Part shown: piece after piece, positions 60,401-64,000 of the stretch | How the letters are laid out: each line of letters opens with the position of its first letter | Position numbering within the stretch: position 1 is the first letter of the stretch | Source: Chloroflexota bacterium | GTDB taxonomy: Bacteria; Chloroflexota; Anaerolineae; Anaerolineales; Villigracilaceae | Direction: 5' to 3' | DNA: 64,000 nucleotides | Assembly: GCA_019873735.1 (NCBI GenBank) | Contig: JAIOAQ010000004.1 | Coordinates: forward strand, 1-64,000 | Notes under the pieces: model-generated | What the model was told of the DNA's origin: nothing | The model's database searches: none | What the model saw: the letters and a program-made list of their open reading frames with translations, nothing else | Translations under genes and position numbers: made by a program

Positions 60401-62569
60401 ATGGATTTCCTCGACAAACTCAACCCACAGCAACGTCAAGCCGTCACAGCCGGGGACGGGCCTGTTTTAGTAGTAGCAGGCCCAGGGTCCGGAAAGACGC
60501 GGGTGCTGACCCAACGCATCGCTTACCTGATCGCCTATAAGGGAGTCCGCCCCTACCACATCCTGGCAGTCACCTTCACCAATAAGGCGGCACGCGAAAT
60601 GCTGGGGCGGGTGATGAGCCTGCTGGGTGAGGAGGCAACGCGCGGGATGATGATCGGCACCTTCCACGCCAATTGCGCCCGCATCCTGCGCCGCGAGGCA
60701 GATACCCTGCCTTTCGACTCGAATTTCGTCATCTACGACGCCGATGATCAGGTGGCGCTGGTGAAGGCCATCATCCGCGACCTGAATGTAAACGACAAAC
60801 TTTATCGGGCGCCAAGCGTACATGCCGCCATCTCGCGCGCCAAAAACGAACTGGTGGATGCGGAGAGTTTTCCAGTCCAAACCTACCGCGACGAGGTGGT
60901 GCGACGCATTTACCTGGAATACCAGAAACGCCTGCTGGCCGCCAATGCCCTGGATTTCGACGACTTGCTGTTGTGGACCGTCCGCCTGCTGGAAACTCAG
61001 CCAGAGGTGCGCGAGAAGTACGCCCGCCGCTTTGAACATATCCTGGTAGATGAGTTTCAGGATACCAACCAGGCGCAGTACGCGCTCATCCGCCATCTGG
61101 CTTCGGCATACCGGAACGTCTTCTGCGTGGGAGACCCAGACCAGAGTGTGTACCGTTGGCGGGGTGCAGACTATCGTAACGTGCTCCGCTTTGAACAAGA
61201 TTATCCTGACCGTCAGGTCATCTTGCTGGAGCAAAACTACCGCTCACGTCAGGCGATTCTGGACACGGCCATGGCCGTCATCGACCGCGCCCCCAACCGC
61301 ACGCGCAAGCGTCTGTTCACCGAACGCGGCCCGGGTGAAAAGGTGATCTACTTTGAGGCCGGCGACGATTACGCCGAGGCTGCCTTTGTGGTGGATACCA
61401 TCGCCCAGCTGGTCGCCAGCAGACAATTTGAGCCGGGGGAATGCGCGGTCATGTACCGCACCAACGCGCAATCCCGCCTGCTGGAAGAGGCCTTTCTGCA
61501 GGCGCGCCTGCCTTACCGGCTGGTGGGCGCACAGCGCTTCTACGGACGGCGCGAAGTCAAGGACGTGATTGCCTTCCTGCGCCTGGTGCACAACCCGGCA
61601 GACGAAATCAGCCTCGACCGGATCATCAACGTCCCGCCGCGCGGCGTAGGCGAGAAGACTCTGCTGGCCCTGCACACCATTGCCCGCCAGGCCGGCTCTA
61701 CGCCGGGGGCAGTCTTGCTTGATTTGGCGCGCGGCTCCGATTCGCCCTTCTGGGCTGCATTCAGCGGGCGCGCCGCCCTGCCGCTCTCTGACTTCGGCGG
61801 CTTGCTGGCAGCCTGGAGGCAAAACGCCTCCATTTTCACCGTCAGCGAACTGTTTGACCGCATCTTGAACGACATCAATTACAAAGACTACATTGACGAC
61901 CAGAGCGAGGAAGGGATTGACCGCTGGGAAAACGTGCAGGAACTGCGCCGCCTGGCGATGGAATATGACACCCGCTCGCTGGACGAATTTCTCGAAAACG
62001 TGGCCCTGGTCTCCGATCAGGATACGCTCAGCGAAGGCCAAAATGCCCCCACGCTGCTGACCCTGCACGCCGCCAAAGGGCTGGAATTCGGCGCGGTCTT
62101 CATCGTAGGCCTGGACGACGGCCTACTGCCGCACAGCCGTTCTTTCGATGACCCGGAACAGATGGACGAAGAGCGCCGCCTGTTCTACGTGGGCATCACC
62201 CGCGCCAAAGACAAACTCTACCTCGTCCGCGCCCTCCAGCGCGGCGGACGCGGCTATTCGGAGCCAACCGAGCCCTCCCGCTTTCTGGATGACATTCCGG
62301 CGAATCTGCTGGACGGCCGCGGCCGCGCCGGGCAAAGGAGCAATTACCGTTCCCGCGCCGAGACGTGGGCGGCTCCTTCCAGGCCCGCGCCTGCTTCCGT
62401 TAAACAGGCACGCTTTCGGGCCGGCATGCGCGTCCGTCATCCCATCTGGGGCGAGGGAATCGTGCTCAACAGCCGACTCCAATCTGACGACGAGACCGTG
62501 GATGTGATCTTCGAGAGCGTGGGCATCAAACGGCTGGCGGCCTCGCTGGCCAACCTGACCGTACTTTGA
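60401..62569 (+). CDS. pcrA: UvrD/PcrA-type DNA helicase
   Basis: 722 residues, superfamily 1A 3'-5' helicase for repair and replication. Motifs: LNPQQRQAV (Q), VVAGPGSGKTRVLTQRI (I), AVTFTNKAAREM (Ia), LVDEFQDTN (II), VGDPDQSVYRWRGAD (III), LEQNYRSRQAIL (IV), TLHAAKGLEF (V), RLFYVGITRAKDKLYL (VI). The last 50 residues (FRAGMRVRHPIWGEGIVLNS) form the PcrA-type Tudor domain that contacts RNA polymerase. ATG at 60401, no strong Shine-Dalgarno. Upstream of the methyltransferase by 21 bases. Confidence 0.95.
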   Translation: MDFLDKLNPQQRQAVTAGDGPVLVVAGPGSGKTRVLTQRIAYLIAYKGVRPYHILAVTFTNKAAREMLGRVMSLLGEEATRGMMIGTFHANCARILRREADTLPFDSNFVIYDADDQVALVKAIIRDLNVNDKLYRAPSVHAAISRAKNELVDAESFPVQTYRDEVVRRIYLEYQKRLLAANALDFDDLLLWTVRLLETQPEVREKYARRFEHILVDEFQDTNQAQYALIRHLASAYRNVFCVGDPDQSVYRWRGADYRNVLRFEQDYPDRQVILLEQNYRSRQAILDTAMAVIDRAPNRTRKRLFTERGPGEKVIYFEAGDDYAEAAFVVDTIAQLVASRQFEPGECAVMYRTNAQSRLLEEAFLQARLPYRLVGAQRFYGRREVKDVIAFLRLVHNPADEISLDRIINVPPRGVGEKTLLALHTIARQAGSTPGAVLLDLARGSDSPFWAAFSGRAALPLSDFGGLLAAWRQNASIFTVSELFDRILNDINYKDYIDDQSEEGIDRWENVQELRRLAMEYDTRSLDEFLENVALVSDQDTLSEGQNAPTLLTLHAAKGLEFGAVFIVGLDDGLLPHSRSFDDPEQMDEERRLFYVGITRAKDKLYLVRALQRGGRGYSEPTEPSRFLDDIPANLLDGRGRAGQRSNYRSRAETWAAPSRPAPASVKQARFRAGMRVRHPIWGEGIVLNSRLQSDDETVDVIFESVGIKRLAASLANLTVL

Positions 62570-62590
62570 CTTTAGAGGTATAGAGGCAAA

Positions 62591-64000
62591 ATGTCAGATT
62601 TTCTTAAAACACTCTCAAACGGCATCCTGCTGGCCGATGGCGCCATGGGCACCATGCTGCACGGCCGCGGAATTGCTTTCGACCAGTGCTTCGATGCGCT
62701 CAACTTAAGCGACCCGGCGCTGGTAGCCGATGTGCACCGCGCCTACATCGAAGCCGGGGCGCAGATCATCCTGACCAATACTTTTGGCGCCAACCGCTTC
62801 AAACTGGCCAAACACGGCCTGGAAGACAAAGTGGCCGAAATCAACCGCGCCGGCGTGGAATTGGCCCGCCGGGTTGTGGCCGCCTCTTTCAAAGACGTGT
62901 TCATTGCCGGGGACGTTGGTCCGCTGGGCGTGCGCATTGCCCCCTTTGGACGTGTTCAGCCAGAAGAGGCGCGTGCCGCCTTTGCCGAGCAGGTATCGGC
63001 CCTGGCCGAGGCCGGCGCCGATTTGCTGGTTTTCGAGACGATCAGCGACCTGTATGAGATGCGCGAGGCGGTAGCGGCGGCGCGTCAGGTTTGCGCCCTG
63101 CCGGTAGTTGCTTCGGTCACCTTCACGCGCGATGACCGTACCCTGCTGGGCGATACGCCCGAAAAGGCGGCGCGGGTGTTGACCGAATCCGGCGCAGATG
63201 TGATCGGCGTCAACTGCTCTGGCGGGCCGGCGCAACTGCTGCGCCTGCTCAAGTTAATGCGGCAGAGCGAGCCAAAAGCCAGATTCTGGGTCAAGCCCAA
63301 TGCAGGCTGGCCCGAACAGGTCGGCGGGCGCATCATGTACCCGGCAGACCCCGAATATTTTGGCGATTATGCCCTGGCCTTCTGCGAGGCAGGCGCCGCA
63401 GTCGTCGGCGGCTGCTGCGGGACAACGCCCCAGCACATCGCCGCCATGCGCGCCGCACTGGGCGCCAATCCGCCTGGCTGCGGGCCGCAATACCTGCAGG
63501 CCTCTGATGTCGCAGAGATGCCCGAAACCTGGGCAGAAAGCGAACCGCCCTCACAACTGGCGCAAAAACTGGCTGCTGGCAAATTCGTCATTGCGGTGGA
63601 GATGGACCCGCCGCGCGGTCTCTCAACCCATAAACTGATCGCCGGCGCCTCGCTCCTGGCCGAGGCCGGCGCGGACGTCATCAACGTGGCCGACAGCCCG
63701 ATGGCGCGCATGCGCATGTCTGCCTGGGCCGTCTGTGACGTGGTTCAGCGTCAAGTCGGCATTGAAACGACCCTGCATTTCCCCACCCGCGGGCGCAACC
63801 TGCTGCGTGTGCAGGGCGATTTACTTGCCGCCCACGCCCTGGGAATCCGCAACGTGTTCGTGGTCATGGGCGACCCGACCTCGATTGGCGATTATCCCGA
63901 TGCAATGGACAATTACGACCTGGTACCCTCCGGCCTGATTAAACTCATCAAACAGGGCTTCAATACCGGCGTGGATCACTCTGGAGCAAGCATTGGCCAG
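62591..64000 (+). CDS. Homocysteine S-methyltransferase / methylenetetrahydrofolate reductase fusion, 3' end outside window
   Basis: Read directly from sequence, no stop before the window end (470 codons seen). The N-terminal homocysteine methyltransferase domain begins ILLADGAMGTMLHGRG; zinc ligands are the Cys in VIGVNCSGG and the Cys pair in VVGGCCGTTPQH. From about residue 330 the MTHFR domain starts (FVIAVEMDPPRGLSTHKLIA), with LHFPTRGRN and NVFVVMGDPTS visible. Such fusions (YitJ-like) make methionine from homocysteine and supply the methyl group. TAGAGGCAAA precedes the ATG. Co-directional with pcrA. Confidence 0.92.
   Translation, partial: MSDFLKTLSNGILLADGAMGTMLHGRGIAFDQCFDALNLSDPALVADVHRAYIEAGAQIILTNTFGANRFKLAKHGLEDKVAEINRAGVELARRVVAASFKDVFIAGDVGPLGVRIAPFGRVQPEEARAAFAEQVSALAEAGADLLVFETISDLYEMREAVAAARQVCALPVVASVTFTRDDRTLLGDTPEKAARVLTESGADVIGVNCSGGPAQLLRLLKLMRQSEPKARFWVKPNAGWPEQVGGRIMYPADPEYFGDYALAFCEAGAAVVGGCCGTTPQHIAAMRAALGANPPGCGPQYLQASDVAEMPETWAESEPPSQLAQKLAAGKFVIAVEMDPPRGLSTHKLIAGASLLAEAGADVINVADSPMARMRMSAWAVCDVVQRQVGIETTLHFPTRGRNLLRVQGDLLAAHALGIRNVFVVMGDPTSIGDYPDAMDNYDLVPSGLIKLIKQGFNTGVDHSGASIGQ

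Overview
The window looks like a chromosomal segment of a Chloroflexota bacterium, most likely class Anaerolineae. This is an inference from gene style: TPR and L,D-transpeptidase proteins with long Thr/Pro linkers, Tat-exported YkuD proteins, several Dpp/Opp-type transporters, HEAT-repeat and SRPBCC-fusion proteins, and frequent GTG starts. It is not plasmid- or phage-like. I see no CRISPR array, integrase, transposase or rRNA; one tRNA (Gln, UUG) is present. Both edges cut genes: a subtilisin on the left and a homocysteine methyltransferase/MTHFR fusion on the right.

Layout. 1-6422: a partial S8 protease, an MFS transporter, a short promoter/sORF/terminator unit, a LysN-like aminotransferase, a membrane TPR protein and an AMMECR1 protein. 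6534-11624: a tight cell-wall operon with one N-acetylmuramoyl-L-alanine amidase and four consecutive L,D-transpeptidases, two membrane-anchored and two Tat-exported. 11766-13824: a LURP-one-like protein, a small unknown protein and FolK, then a convergent MNT/HEPN pair whose HEPN member is truncated at the folK junction. 13918-19525: a GH1 glycosidase, RlmB, HutI and a trimethylamine/histamine-dehydrogenase-family flavoprotein. 19883-24775: an alkaline-phosphatase-fold enzyme, adenosine deaminase with a coupled zinc-finger protein, and LepA. 24962-29100: a probable glycolipid operon (UPF0104-type membrane protein, CDP-paratose epimerase-like enzyme, membrane protein, Tat-exported sulfatase-fold enzyme lacking the formylglycine motif). 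29114-37591: assorted genes, including an M29 aminopeptidase, a two-domain oxidoreductase, HEAT and SRPBCC proteins and a geranylgeranyl-reductase-like flavoprotein. 37593-40325: glmU-cdd-recO and tRNA-Gln.

40381-59392 is a 19-kb block, all on the minus strand, of peptide/nickel-type ABC transporter parts: three ATPase pairs, two permease pairs and three binding proteins, plus a receiver/roadblock protein. One set is highly unusual. Its 840-residue binding protein has the family-5 fold segments in circularly permuted order, and its DppC-like permease carries a roughly 180-residue insertion between the first two membrane segments. 59812-64000: MscL with a zinc ribbon, PcrA/UvrD helicase and the methionine-cycle fusion enzyme.

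Between genes lie several dispersed palindromic repeat families. The commonest (about 73-127 bp, ends GTAAC...GTTAC, CCTCCCGCAGG arms) occurs seven times plus one half copy. A second family (178 and 180 bp) has clear terminal inverted repeats and perfect 6-bp target duplications at both copies. One of those copies sits inside an older palindrome. Short palindromes also occur in frame inside the two-domain oxidoreductase gene.
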